A DNA stretch of 64,000 bases. It comes from [Flexibacter] sp. ATCC 35103. GTDB taxonomy: Bacteria; Bacteroidota; Bacteroidia; Flavobacteriales; Flavobacteriaceae. This document shows positions 54,767 through 62,934 of the stretch, one piece after another; within the stretch, counting starts at the first letter, position 1, and each line of letters starts with the position of its first letter. Made by a program: the position numbers and the translations under genes. The DNA lies in contig NZ_MTQF01000001.1 of NCBI RefSeq assembly GCF_001975985.1, positions 392,898 to 456,897 of the forward strand, read 5' to 3'. The notes beneath the pieces are model-generated. The model ran no database searches. It was not told the origin of the DNA and worked only from the letters and a program-made list of their open reading frames with translations.

Positions 54767-54831
54767 TTTTTATAATTTAGGCTAATACTTTCGTATGTAG
54801 CAAGTTTGAGATTTCTTTTTAATTTATATTC

Positions 54832-55473
54832 TTAAGATAAAAAGCCAAAAGACATTATTTTATTTAAGAATAAAGCTTGTTTTATTTTCTTTAATCTTTT
54901 TAAGACAGCTTCGTTAAAAGGATGTCTTGGCGGATTTTTTTGCTTTTCTTTAGGATCATACAACATTCCGGTACAAAGGCACATTTTGTTTTCTTTGCTT
55001 TTTAGAATTTCGTAATTGGTACAGGTTTTACATCCTGACCAAAAACTTGGATCTGTTGTAAGTTCAGAGAAAGGCACTGGTTTATATCCCAGGTCAGAGT
55101 TGATTTTCATTACAGCCAAACCGGTTGTAATACCAAATATCTTAGCGTCCGGATATCTTTCTAAAGAATAATCAAACACTTTTGACTTGATCTTTTTCGC
55201 CAATCCTAAACTTCTGTAATCCGGATGTACAATTAAGCCGGAATGGGCCACGAATTTTCCGTGTTGCCAACTTTCGATATAACAAAAACCTGCAAATTTT
55301 CCGTCTGCCAGAGCAATCATCGCATCACCATTCGACATTTTTTTCTGAATGTATTCAGGAGTTCTTTTAGCAATCCCTGTACCTCTTAACAAGGCAGATG
55401 ATTCTATTGTATCGCAAATTTCCTGTGCGAATTTGAAGTGTTCTTCCTGAGTAACAACAATAGAGATTTTCAT
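54832..55473 (-). CDS. GNAT family acyltransferase, first gene of arg operon (candidate acylglutamate synthase)
   Basis: 213 residues. GNAT fold with GLIVHPDYRSLGLAKKIKSK (motif A, slightly altered QxxGxG) and a Cys-rich C-terminal part (SGCKTCTNYEILK ... NKMCLCTGMLY) that might bind metal. As the first gene of the operon, before argG, it is likely to supply N-acetyl- or N-succinyl-glutamate, taking the place of ArgA. This is inferred from position. The transcript leader and promoter precede it. Confidence 0.82.
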   Translation of the reverse strand: MKISIVVTQEEHFKFAQEICDTIESSALLRGTGIAKRTPEYIQKKMSNGDAMIALADGKFAGFCYIESWQHGKFVAHSGLIVHPDYRSLGLAKKIKSKVFDYSLERYPDAKIFGITTGLAVMKINSDLGYKPVPFSELTTDPSFWSGCKTCTNYEILKSKENKMCLCTGMLYDPKEKQKNPPRHPFNEAVLKRLKKIKQALFLNKIMSFGFLS

Positions 55474-55629
55474 TTCAATAGTTGAAGTTAGAGTTAAAAA
55501 TTAAAACGTATTGTTTAGTTTGAAAAGAAGAAATCAATCCAATAAAAATAGACAAAATAGAAGTAACATTCTCAAAATCAAAAGTTTGATTAAGAAAATT
55601 TAAAATACAATATATACTTTTAGGATATG

Positions 55630-55646
55630 TTTGTCCAATGGACAAA
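55630..55646 (-). promoter_or_regulatory. leader hairpin 4 (arg operon), TTTGTCC/GGACAAA
   Basis: Perfect 7-bp stem with a 3-base loop. It repeats the stem of hairpin 1 (TTTGTC / GACAAA), so the two could form exclusive alternatives. Confidence 0.6.
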
Positions 55647-55705
55647 TTTTGTGATTTCAAAATGAAAAATGAATATAAATAAATACGCGGCGAAAAACTC
55701 TGTGA

Positions 55706-55766
55706 ATACTATAGAGATAGTATCCGTACTTCGGGAGAAGTAGCAGGTGAGTTTGTCCGTGACAAA
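55706..55766 (-). ncRNA. structured leader of arg operon: three consecutive hairpins
   Basis: On the minus strand: hairpin 1 TTTGTC-ACG-GACAAA (55752-55766), hairpin 2 TACTTC-TCCC-GAAGTA (55727-55742), hairpin 3 ATACTAT-CTCT-ATAGTAT (55706-55723). All stems are perfect, and hairpins 2 and 3 are separated by exactly CGG. The segment is richer in structure than surrounding DNA and is transcribed from the adjacent promoter. The call as regulatory RNA is inferred from structure and position. Confidence 0.6.
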
Positions 55767-55795
55767 GAAGTTATATGTAAACTTATTTTATTCAT
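55709..55795 (-). CDS. possible 28-residue leader peptide of arg operon
   Basis: ATG 55793-55795, TAG 55709-55711. The middle reads SRTNSPATSPEVRILSL. Its only two Arg codons are both CGG, normally rare in such AT-rich genomes: one in the loop and 3' stem of hairpin 1, one exactly between hairpins 2 and 3. The ATG lies at or within a base or two of the predicted transcription start, so the peptide would be leaderless. No comparative evidence is available to me. Confidence 0.4.
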   Translation of the reverse strand: MNKISLHITSLSRTNSPATSPEVRILSL

Positions 55796-55800
55796 TGGTG

Positions 55801-55829
55801 CAAAAGTACACTATTTTTTTATTTTCAAA
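55801..55829 (-). promoter_or_regulatory. promoter of arg/pro operon
   Basis: Minus strand: TTTG (55826-55829), 17-base spacer, TACTTTTG (55801-55808), matching the Bacteroidetes consensus. Predicted start near 55794-55796, about 320 bases upstream of the GNAT ATG. Confidence 0.7.
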
Positions 55830-55887
55830 ACAAAAAATTAAAATTCTAACATTTTTTTAATGTTATGTTATTTTTGCGAGACTCTAT

Positions 55888-55901
55888 CCCGAAGCTTCGG
55901 G
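55888..55901. repeat. palindrome CCCGAAGCTTCGGG
   Basis: 14-base perfect palindrome, with CTATC / GATAG as outer arms (55884-55888, 55907-55911). Same core as near 6077 and 49940. Confidence 0.7.
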
Positions 55902-55945
55902 ACTAAGATAGTAAGGTTCTGAGTTTATTTTCTAAATCTAAAAAG

Positions 55946-55982
55946 AAAACCCGATAGTTACTAAAAACTATCGGGTTTTAAA
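55946..55982 (-). terminator. terminator after M1 peptidase
   Basis: Stem AAAACCCGATAGTT / AACTATCGGGTTTT and T run. Confidence 0.88.
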
Positions 55983-56002
55983 AACTTTATAATATTGTAT
56001 TT

Positions 56003-58273
56003 CTATTTTTTAGTAAACGGAATTGTTTCTCCACTACCTAAAATAATCATATCAAAACCGGTTTTAGCCTCATTATACTTAAATTTTAACCCGGCAGTTT
56101 TAGATTCAAAAGTATCTTTTTCGTTTTCAACAGGACTTACAGTGAATTTAGGAAAGTTTGTAATTTCAACATTTAAAGTGCTGTTTTTTTCCGTTACATC
56201 AATTTTCAGAGGCGCTCTTGAAGTTGAATATGCACCTAAATAGCTATCCAAAACCACATCCTTCTCTATGTTACCGTTTCCCGCTGTCCACAAGTTATTA
56301 GCATCATTGTTGTCTGGAAAAATATGATCCGGATCAAGTGTTATACTTTCGATTTCTTCGGTAGAATTATGTTTGAAAGTCCACACCGTATTGCGTTGCC
56401 AGATTTCTACAGGCAATTTAACTCTTGTAACTTTTCCGCTTTTTGTTTTTACATCTAAAATAACCGGCATTGGCATTTTATCGAAATTTTCAACTGTAAT
56501 GGCAACTCCTTTCGAAGGATCATTTTTTATATATTTAATTGAATTTATCCCCTGATCAAAACGCCAGTTGTTTACATACCAGCTTCTCCAGAACCAGCTT
56601 AAATCTTCACCTGCAACATTTTCCATAGATCTGAAAAAGTCATCCGGCTGCGGATGTTTGTATGCCCAACGTTCGATATAAGTACGGAAAGCAATATCAA
56701 AACGCTCTTTTCCTAATATTTGTTCTCTTAAAATTACCAAACCAGAACTTGGCTTAAAGTAACAAAGCATACCAATATTCGCTTCCTTCATATTATCAGG
56801 CGAACTCATTATAGTTTCTAAAGAAGGTCTTGTAAATGACTCTGCTGCTTTGTGTAAATCTGTTGGAGCTTCGGCATATTCTCCTTTATTAAACTCAGTA
56901 GTACTCAATGAATTAATAAAAGTATTAAAACCTTCATCCATCCAGCCAAACAATCTTTCGTTTGAACCCACAATCATAGGGAACCAGATATGACCAAATT
57001 CATGATCTGTAACTCCCCATAAATCTTGTCCTTTTGAATCCCAGCTGCAAAAAACGATTCCGGGATATTCCATTCCGCCTTCATTTCCTGCTACATTTGT
57101 CGCTGCAGGATAAGGATATTCAAACCATGTTTTAGAGTAATGTTCGATTGCTGCCTTAACATATTCTGTAGAACGTCCATAAGCTGCTTCTCCAGCACTT
57201 TCTACAGGATAAGCAGATAAAGCCAATGATTTTTTACCACTTGGCAAATTGATTTTTGCTCCGTCTAAAACGAAAGCAGCAGATGATGCCCAAGAGAAAT
57301 CACGCGCATTTTTTATTTGATAATGCCATGTTTTTTCTGCTGCAGCATTTGTATTTGCAGTTGCATTAACTTCTTCGGCAGAACGAATCGTTACTGTTTT
57401 ATCGCTTTGACCAGCTTCTTTATAACGCTTAAATACTTCAGCAGGCAATACTTCGGCACCATTTATTAACTCTCCTGAACCTACAACGTAATGATTTGCA
57501 GGAACTGTCAGCTTTACATCAAAATTACCATATTCTAAATAAAACTCAGAAGCACCTAAATACGGATGTGTATTCCAGCCTCTTACATCATCATAAACAC
57601 ACATACGCGGATACCATTGTGCTATGGTGAAAATTTTACCGTTTTTAGTTTCTAAAACTCCCATTCTGTCTGATCCTTCAAAAGGAGCAATAAATGAAAA
57701 TTCGATTTTAATTTTTACAGCCCCGCCTTTTGATGCTAATTCTTCAGGAAGAAATATCTGCATTCTGGTATCTGTAATTACAAATTTTGCCTCAACTTCG
57801 GTTTTTTTCTTTCCAACAGAAATTACTTTAACTGATTTGATTTTATTTCCACCATCAAAAACCTGTCCCTGAGCACCGTTACGACTTCCTGTTAAAGGTA
57901 CAACAGCATTTCCTCGTGAATCTTCTTTAAATAAATTCTGATCTAAATTCAACCATACAAAACCTAATTTATCAGGACTATTATTCGTATAAGTGATCTC
58001 ATCTGTACCAATAATCTCGTTTGTAGCAGCATTTAATTTTGCCGTTATCACATAATCTGCTCTGTTTTGCCAGTACTCAACTCCGGGCTGACCACTCGCA
58101 GAACGGGTTGATGTTCCGTTTTTTGTGTAAAAATGCGGTGCAAATGCATCGTGATAACTATAATTATTAACTGGATTTACTGCTGTTGTTGCAGGCTTTT
58201 GTTGCGCCCAAACAGAAGAAACTCCAACAAACAAAGCCAGGGTTAATAAGGCTCTTGAAGATTGTATTTTCAT
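56003..58273 (-). CDS. M1 family metallopeptidase (aminopeptidase), exported
   Basis: 756 residues from ATG 58271-58273, the start of a signal peptide [17 protein letters not shown]...VWAQ; eight upstream codons are rejected. Zinc site HEFGHIWFP (His424, His428) with the third ligand Glu447 in [10 protein letters not shown], spaced HExxH-x18-E as in M1. The usual GxMEN exopeptidase motif is GGMEYPG (399-405), i.e. Met-Glu retained but Asn replaced by Tyr. The rest is a beta-rich C-terminal part. Likely removes N-terminal residues from peptides in the periplasm. Confidence 0.9.
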   Translation of the reverse strand: MKIQSSRALLTLALFVGVSSVWAQQKPATTAVNPVNNYSYHDAFAPHFYTKNGTSTRSASGQPGVEYWQNRADYVITAKLNAATNEIIGTDEITYTNNSPDKLGFVWLNLDQNLFKEDSRGNAVVPLTGSRNGAQGQVFDGGNKIKSVKVISVGKKKTEVEAKFVITDTRMQIFLPEELASKGGAVKIKIEFSFIAPFEGSDRMGVLETKNGKIFTIAQWYPRMCVYDDVRGWNTHPYLGASEFYLEYGNFDVKLTVPANHYVVGSGELINGAEVLPAEVFKRYKEAGQSDKTVTIRSAEEVNATANTNAAAEKTWHYQIKNARDFSWASSAAFVLDGAKINLPSGKKSLALSAYPVESAGEAAYGRSTEYVKAAIEHYSKTWFEYPYPAATNVAGNEGGMEYPGIVFCSWDSKGQDLWGVTDHEFGHIWFPMIVGSNERLFGWMDEGFNTFINSLSTTEFNKGEYAEAPTDLHKAAESFTRPSLETIMSSPDNMKEANIGMLCYFKPSSGLVILREQILGKERFDIAFRTYIERWAYKHPQPDDFFRSMENVAGEDLSWFWRSWYVNNWRFDQGINSIKYIKNDPSKGVAITVENFDKMPMPVILDVKTKSGKVTRVKLPVEIWQRNTVWTFKHNSTEEIESITLDPDHIFPDNNDANNLWTAGNGNIEKDVVLDSYLGAYSTSRAPLKIDVTEKNSTLNVEITNFPKFTVSPVENEKDTFESKTAGLKFKYNEAKTGFDMIILGSGETIPFTKK

Positions 58274-58460
58274 ATTTTTTAGCTGTTTATGTAGCAAATT
58301 AAGGAAAAAAAAAGCTATTTAAAGGAAAAACAGGAATCATAAATTTAATTTTAGCAAAATTTTACCAAAAAATAATTTAAAGGATTTTCTTAAAAAAATA
58401 AAATTTATAAAATATATTTACATCACTATTAAGATTCATTCATTTCAATATTAAAATACT

Positions 58461-59312
58461 TTGAATACAACTATTTCAAATTCAACATTAAGCGCATCTA
58501 TAAAACATTCAGGAGCCGAATTATATTCTTTAAAAGATAATAAAAACAAAGAATACATTTGGGAAGGAAATCCGGATTTCTGGGGAAAACATTCTCCTGT
58601 CCTTTTTCCAATTGTAGGCACATTAAAAAATAATACTTATAGCATTAACGGAAAAGAATATCAATTGCCAAGGCATGGTTTTGCTCGTGATATGGAATTT
58701 CAATTAATCGACAAAACTCAAAACAAAGCTGTTTTTTCATTAAAATCTGATGCTGAAACCTTAAAAAAATATCCTTTTGAATTTGAATTACAACTTATTT
58801 ATACCCTTAATGATGCTTCATTAGATATCGAATATAAAGTAATTAATAATGGTGAGAGTAAAATGCCATTTTCGATTGGAGCGCATCCGGCAATAGCTTT
58901 ACCTGAAAATTTCGAAAGTTATTCTTTTGAATTTGAAAAGGAAGAAGCTTTAAAATATTACCTTTTAGAGAACGATTTGATTTCTAACGAAACTAAAATT
59001 TTAGAAACAACTAATAATCTTATTCCTTTAAACTACAAATTATTCGAAAATGACGCTTTGATTTTTAAAACCCTAAACTCGAATTCATTGACAATCCTTG
59101 AAAACTCTTCTCCTTATATAAAAGTAGATTTTGAAGATTTTCCCAGTTTAGGAATCTGGACAAAAGAACAAGCGCCATTTGTTTGCATTGAGCCTTGGTT
59201 AGGATACTCAGACACTGCCGAAAATTCAGGAGATTTATTTGAAAAAGAAGGAATTTTAGTTTTAGATGCAGACCAGACATTTAATTCAAAATTTAGTATA
59301 AAAATATTATAA
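58461..59312 (+). CDS. aldose 1-epimerase family protein (TTG start)
   Basis: 283 residues from TTG 58461. The family pattern includes KHSGAELYSLKDNKNKEYIW, PVLFPIVGTLKN, LPRHGFARD (the His and Asp in the sugar site) and FSIGAHPAI. Close to the LacX/YeaD-like hexose epimerases that act on sugar anomers or hexose phosphates. Followed by a GNAT gene eight bases later, so the two are co-transcribed. Confidence 0.87.
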   Translation: MNTTISNSTLSASIKHSGAELYSLKDNKNKEYIWEGNPDFWGKHSPVLFPIVGTLKNNTYSINGKEYQLPRHGFARDMEFQLIDKTQNKAVFSLKSDAETLKKYPFEFELQLIYTLNDASLDIEYKVINNGESKMPFSIGAHPAIALPENFESYSFEFEKEEALKYYLLENDLISNETKILETTNNLIPLNYKLFENDALIFKTLNSNSLTILENSSPYIKVDFEDFPSLGIWTKEQAPFVCIEPWLGYSDTAENSGDLFEKEGILVLDADQTFNSKFSIKIL

Positions 59313-59320
59313 TTAAGAAA

Positions 59321-59872
59321 ATGCTAGAATTTAATTTTACTCCATTTCCTCTAATAGAAACAGAACGTTTGCTTTTAAGAAGAATAACAAACGACGATGT
59401 AAATGAAGTTTTCGAATTGCGGTCGAATCCTGAAACCATGAAATACATCCCGAGGCCATTAGTAAAAAACAATGAAGATGCATTGGAACATATTGCTATG
59501 ATTGAAGATAAAATCGTAACAAATGTGGGGATCAACTGGGGAATAACTTTAAAGGATAACCCAAAACTTCTTGGGATTATTGGATATTACAGAATGCAAC
59601 CTGAAAATTATCGTGCCGAAATTGGCTATATGCTTTTGCCGGAATTTCACGGAAAAGGAATTATTCCCGAAGCTGTTAATCGATTAATTACGTATGGTTT
59701 TGAAGATTTAAAACTACATTCGATAGAAGCCGTAATTGACCCAGAGAATTACGCTTCTGAAAAAGTATTGCAAAAATGTGGTTTCGTTAAAGAAGCGCAT
59801 CTAAAAGAATCTGATTTTTATGAAGGCCGCTTTTTAGATAAGGTAATTTACTCATTATTAGAACCTAAGTAA
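59321..59872 (+). CDS. GNAT acetyltransferase, RimJ/RimL type
   Basis: 183 residues. Typical start ETERLLLRRITNDDVNEVF; acetyl-CoA loop LPEFHGKGIIPEAVNRL; later NYASEKVLQKCGFVKEA. Related enzymes acetylate ribosomal protein N-termini or small molecules. In an operon with the aldose epimerase gene (8-base gap). Acceptor unknown. Confidence 0.88.
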   Translation: MLEFNFTPFPLIETERLLLRRITNDDVNEVFELRSNPETMKYIPRPLVKNNEDALEHIAMIEDKIVTNVGINWGITLKDNPKLLGIIGYYRMQPENYRAEIGYMLLPEFHGKGIIPEAVNRLITYGFEDLKLHSIEAVIDPENYASEKVLQKCGFVKEAHLKESDFYEGRFLDKVIYSLLEPK

Positions 59873-59945
59873 TTCGTTCTTATCATTAGAAAAAACATTC
59901 CTGTTAAATTAAAGCATTTTGATAATAGTAATTAATGGTTTGCGT

Positions 59946-59953
59946 TATATTTG
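59946..59953 (+). promoter_or_regulatory. -7 element upstream of DUF3575-like gene
   Basis: TATATTTG, exact TAnnTTTG, 55 bases before the ATG; a TTTG (59918-59921) lies 24 bases further up, longer than usual spacing. Confidence 0.5.
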
Positions 59954-60007
59954 CACGCAAAATAAGTAATAGAGTCTTATTTTAATACCACATAATCCTA
60001 TTTTTTT

Positions 60008-60562
60008 ATGAAAAAATATTTAATCCTGTTTGTTGTTTTCTTTTCCATTCAATCTCAAAGCCAGACATTTATTAAGTTCAATGCCGCAACTGCTTTACTT
60101 GCAATACCTAATGTTGGTATCGAAACGAGTATTGGCAAAAATTTTACTTTTAGTGTTGATGTAATGGCTTCTTTTTGGGAATCTTTTAATGGACATAGCC
60201 CAATGAAATTTTACACATTGACTCCTGAACTGCGTTACCATTTTAAAGAAAATTTTAACGGATTTTATGTAGGTGGTCATGCTGGTCCGGACATTTACGA
60301 AATACAAAAATGGAATTACTGGGACTCTAATAAATATGAACATGGTTTTGGTTACCGTCTGGGAGTTACAGTTGGATATAACCTTAAATTGAACGATAAA
60401 TTTTTATTGGACTTTTTTGCAGGAGCTGGCTGGCACCAAGGTTTTTATCATGGTTATTACAATGACGGAACTCCGGGAAGATATGAAAAAGCGCCAAACT
60501 GGAACAAGAGTGGAGAATGGCTTCCATACCGCGGAGGTGTTATGATCTCTTATAAATTGTAG
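60008..60562 (+). CDS. DUF3575-like outer-membrane protein
   Basis: 184 residues. Signal peptide (about 1-19, FFSIQSQSQ), then beta-strand sequence with many aromatic residues (FNGFYVGGHAGPD, GYRLGVTVGYNLKLNDK, GGVMISYKL). It resembles the DUF3575 group of Bacteroidota; probably a small barrel or surface protein. Its stop codon directly abuts the stop of the convergent VF530-like gene. Confidence 0.75.
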   Translation: MKKYLILFVVFFSIQSQSQTFIKFNAATALLAIPNVGIETSIGKNFTFSVDVMASFWESFNGHSPMKFYTLTPELRYHFKENFNGFYVGGHAGPDIYEIQKWNYWDSNKYEHGFGYRLGVTVGYNLKLNDKFLLDFFAGAGWHQGFYHGYYNDGTPGRYEKAPNWNKSGEWLPYRGGVMISYKL

Positions 60563-60790
60563 TTAATTAGAGAATTTAGGTAAAGATTTTACATATAAAT
60601 CCTCTACTTTTTTACGCGCCCAATCAGTTTTTCTTAGAAAAGTTAAGCTTGATTTTACACTTGGATTTGACATAAAACACTTTATCGGAATTAATTCTGC
60701 CAAAGTATCAAAACCGTAATGATTTACAAGTGCTTCTACTATTTTTTGAAGTGTAAGTCCATGTAAGGGATCTTTTGATTGATTTTGCAT
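60563..60790 (-). CDS. VF530 family (DUF2132) DNA-binding protein
   Basis: 75 residues, with family pattern DPLHGLTLQKIVEALVNHYG and CFMSNPSVKSSLTFLRKTDWAR. Small helical protein similar in fold to a SAP or double-stranded DNA-binding domain; role unknown. Shares no intergenic space with the DUF3575-like gene on the other strand: the two stop codons lie side by side. Confidence 0.9.
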   Translation of the reverse strand: MQNQSKDPLHGLTLQKIVEALVNHYGFDTLAELIPIKCFMSNPSVKSSLTFLRKTDWARKKVEDLYVKSLPKFSN

Positions 60791-60811
60791 TTTATGATTT
60801 TAAGATAATAT

Positions 60812-60850
60812 TAAAAAGACCGTGCCTGAAAAAGTACGGTCTTTTCTTTT
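60812..60850 (-). terminator. terminator after small barrel gene
   Basis: Stem AAAGACCGTAC / ACGGTCTTT with T run on the minus strand. It lies between the barrel gene (60895) and the VF530 start. Confidence 0.75.
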
Positions 60851-60894
60851 TTACAAAATTACTAAATTGAAATGTAAATCAATCTACAACTATT

Positions 60895-61533
60895 TTAGAA
60901 TATAAATTTAAATCCAAATGAAAGTGGAGAAGTTAAATTTGGATTACTTCCGCCTAAAGCACCATTATAAAATGATTCAACATTTGCTACATGTGCCAAT
61001 CCAAAATTGGTAACTGTCGTTTTTTCTCCGTTTTTAGGATCCAGTGTTGTTGAAGTAAAGTTCGCTAAATCATAAGAAAACTCAACAGAGAAATTCTTTG
61101 TAACAAAATAATCAAATCCTCCAGAAAGTGATAAGCCAATTTGATTCACTTTTAAGTCACTTTCTTTTTCTTTTCCTGTTATAATTGGCGCAGCTAATTG
61201 ACCAAAGAAATATAACGAACCAGCAACATTCCAATATTTTCTTGCTAAAGGCTCAATAACAATTAAATCTGTCTTTGCTGCAGTTCCTGCTTTTGAATCA
61301 GATTTGATATTTATAAGACCAAACCCGGCACCAACAGCTACAGATGGAGTTACAAATGTTCCTACAATTGGCAATACAGATAAACTTGTATTCTTTACAT
61401 CTGCAGTTTTAGTTTGTTGATATCCAAATTGCGAAGTTGCAAACCAGGCTCCCTTTAAACCCTGAGTAGTCTCTTGTGCTTTTGCTGTTAAACCTATTAA
61501 TACAAAACTGGCAAGTGTTAAAATTTTTTTCAT
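60895..61533 (-). CDS. outer-membrane beta-barrel protein
   Basis: 212 residues. Signal peptide MKKILTLASFVLIGLTAKAQ. Then strands of an 8-strand barrel (WFATSQFGYQQTK, LSLSGGFDYFVTKNFSVEF) ending in FGFKFIF with a terminal Phe. Similar barrels are common in this group; function unknown. Divergent from smpB. Confidence 0.78.
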   Translation of the reverse strand: MKKILTLASFVLIGLTAKAQETTQGLKGAWFATSQFGYQQTKTADVKNTSLSVLPIVGTFVTPSVAVGAGFGLINIKSDSKAGTAAKTDLIVIEPLARKYWNVAGSLYFFGQLAAPIITGKEKESDLKVNQIGLSLSGGFDYFVTKNFSVEFSYDLANFTSTTLDPKNGEKTTVTNFGLAHVANVESFYNGALGGSNPNLTSPLSFGFKFIF

Positions 61534-61626
61534 GATTAAAGTTTATTTTTAAATTATTTAACAAACTTACCGGTAAGCTTTATCTTCAAAAATGATTAAA
61601 ATCATAGATTAAAAAAAATCTTTAGT

Positions 61627-61668
61627 TATCTTTGATAGCACCAAAGTTTTCAATTTTGTTTACATTTG
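61627..61668 (+). promoter_or_regulatory. two -7-like elements upstream of smpB
   Basis: TATCTTTG (61627-61634) and TACATTTG (61661-61668) both match TAnnTTTG. The second would place the transcription start at the ATG (61673), giving a leaderless message. Neither has a clean -33 box. Confidence 0.35.
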
Positions 61669-61672
61669 CATT

Positions 61673-62128
61673 ATGTTAAAAACAGTCAATATACTTAATA
61701 AAAGAGCTCGATTTGATTATGAGATAATCGATACGTATACTGCCGGAATTGTTTTATCCGGTACAGAAATTAAATCGATACGATTAGGGAAAGCTAATAT
61801 CACAGAAAGTTTTTGCGAATTCAGTAATCTTGAACTGTTCGCAATTAATACTTACGTCGAAGAATATACGTTTGGAAACCAGTTCAACCATAAATCACGA
61901 AGCGAAAGAAAATTGCTTCTGAATAAAAAGGAATTAAAAAGCCTTCATAAAAGTGTTCAGGCAAAAGGACTTACTATTGTTCCTTTAAAATTATTCACCA
62001 ATGAAAAAGGACTTGCAAAATTGCAAATAGGACTTTGTAAAGGAAAGAAAAATTACGACAAACGTGAATCTCTTAAGGAACAAGACACGAAACGCGACTT
62101 AGACCGAATAAAAAAAGCTTATAATTAA
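61673..62128 (+). CDS. smpB: SsrA-binding protein SmpB
   Basis: 151 residues. Characteristic TAGIVLSGTEIKSIRLGKANI, then EYTFGNQFNHKSRSERKLLL and the C-terminal basic tail SLKEQDTKRDLDRIKKAY. It binds tmRNA and stalled ribosomes to tag incomplete proteins. The tmRNA gene is not in this window. Confidence 0.96.
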   Translation: MLKTVNILNKRARFDYEIIDTYTAGIVLSGTEIKSIRLGKANITESFCEFSNLELFAINTYVEEYTFGNQFNHKSRSERKLLLNKKELKSLHKSVQAKGLTIVPLKLFTNEKGLAKLQIGLCKGKKNYDKRESLKEQDTKRDLDRIKKAYN

Positions 62129-62202
62129 AGTTATTTAGCAAACTGAAGTATTTCCTTACTTTTTATACGTATTTTTACTACAATAATTTTAAAAATTGTA
62201 AC

Positions 62203-62844
62203 ATGAAAAAATACTTAACTTTATTAATAACTGTTTTAATCTTCTCAGGTTGTGGCACCAATACTTCTATTGTAAATAGTTGGAGAGATCCAAAAATAAC
62301 AGTCGCTCAGGAAAATTTCAAAAAAGTTTTAGTAGTAGCATTAGTAAAAGACGAAGCTTCCAGAAGAGTAACTGAAAACAGAATCGCTGCCAGTAATGAG
62401 ATATTCAAAACTTCTTACCAATACCTAAACGAAACAACTAAAAATCTCACACAAGAGCAAAAATTAAAAATATTGCAGGATGAGAATTTTGACGGAGTTA
62501 TTACCTTGCGTTTAGTGAGCACAGAAAAAGAAACCAATTATGTCCCGGGAAGTTATACAGGAATGTATTATGGTGGATTTGATGGCTTATATACCGGAAT
62601 GTATGGTTATGGTTTTGGAAATTGGTACGGCATGTATTCTCCTAACTTTTATGATCCGGGATATTATCAGGAAACTACATCTTATATGGTAGAAACAAAT
62701 GTTTTTTCATTAAAAGAAAACAAACTAATCTGGACAGGAACTACAAAATCGGATTATGTTACAGATTTAGGCCAAACTGTTGATGCTATTATGCAAACAG
62801 TTGTAAAAGAAATGAGAAAGGACGGATCACTTCCTCCTAAATAA
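62203..62844 (+). CDS. lipoprotein, unknown (DUF4136-like)
   Basis: 213 residues. Lipobox LIFSGCGTN (Cys17). Then VNSWRDPK and KKVLVVALVKDEASRRVTENR, the pattern of DUF4136-like envelope lipoproteins. A Gly/Tyr-rich middle (YYGGFDGLYTGMYGYGFGN) is flexible. Starts 75 bases after smpB; may be co-transcribed with it. Function unknown. Confidence 0.8.
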   Translation: MKKYLTLLITVLIFSGCGTNTSIVNSWRDPKITVAQENFKKVLVVALVKDEASRRVTENRIAASNEIFKTSYQYLNETTKNLTQEQKLKILQDENFDGVITLRLVSTEKETNYVPGSYTGMYYGGFDGLYTGMYGYGFGNWYGMYSPNFYDPGYYQETTSYMVETNVFSLKENKLIWTGTTKSDYVTDLGQTVDAIMQTVVKEMRKDGSLPPK

Positions 62845-62856
62845 AAAGAATTACTA

Positions 62857-62886
62857 AAAGCAATAGTTATCTATTGCTTTTTTAAT
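62857..62886 (+). terminator. terminator after lipoprotein gene
   Basis: Stem AAAGCAATAG / CTATTGCTTT with a short loop and T run. Confidence 0.8.
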
Positions 62887-62901
62887 TCAGATAAAAATGA
62901 C

Positions 62902-62909
62902 TAAATTTG
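62902..62909 (+). promoter_or_regulatory. -7 element upstream of Fic gene
   Basis: TAAATTTG, a TAnnTTTG match, 26 bases before the ATG. Confidence 0.45.
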
Positions 62910-62934
62910 TCAAGACAATATAATTCATAAAAAA

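Larger units (their letters stand above)
55474..56002. other. gene-free region: arg operon leader, promoter and one palindrome
   Basis: 529 bases. From the GNAT start outwards: a 55475-55660 minus-strand open frame of doubtful reality, hairpins at 55630, 55706, 55727 and 55752, a possible leader peptide (55709-55795), the promoter, a CCCGAAGCTTCGGG palindrome at 55888-55901, and the M1 peptidase terminator at 55946. Confidence 0.7.

Noticed and set aside
55706..55766. Arg leader considered as a known riboswitch class
   Set aside because: I recognise no conserved core of a described riboswitch; three simple perfect hairpins with a coding frame fit an attenuator better.
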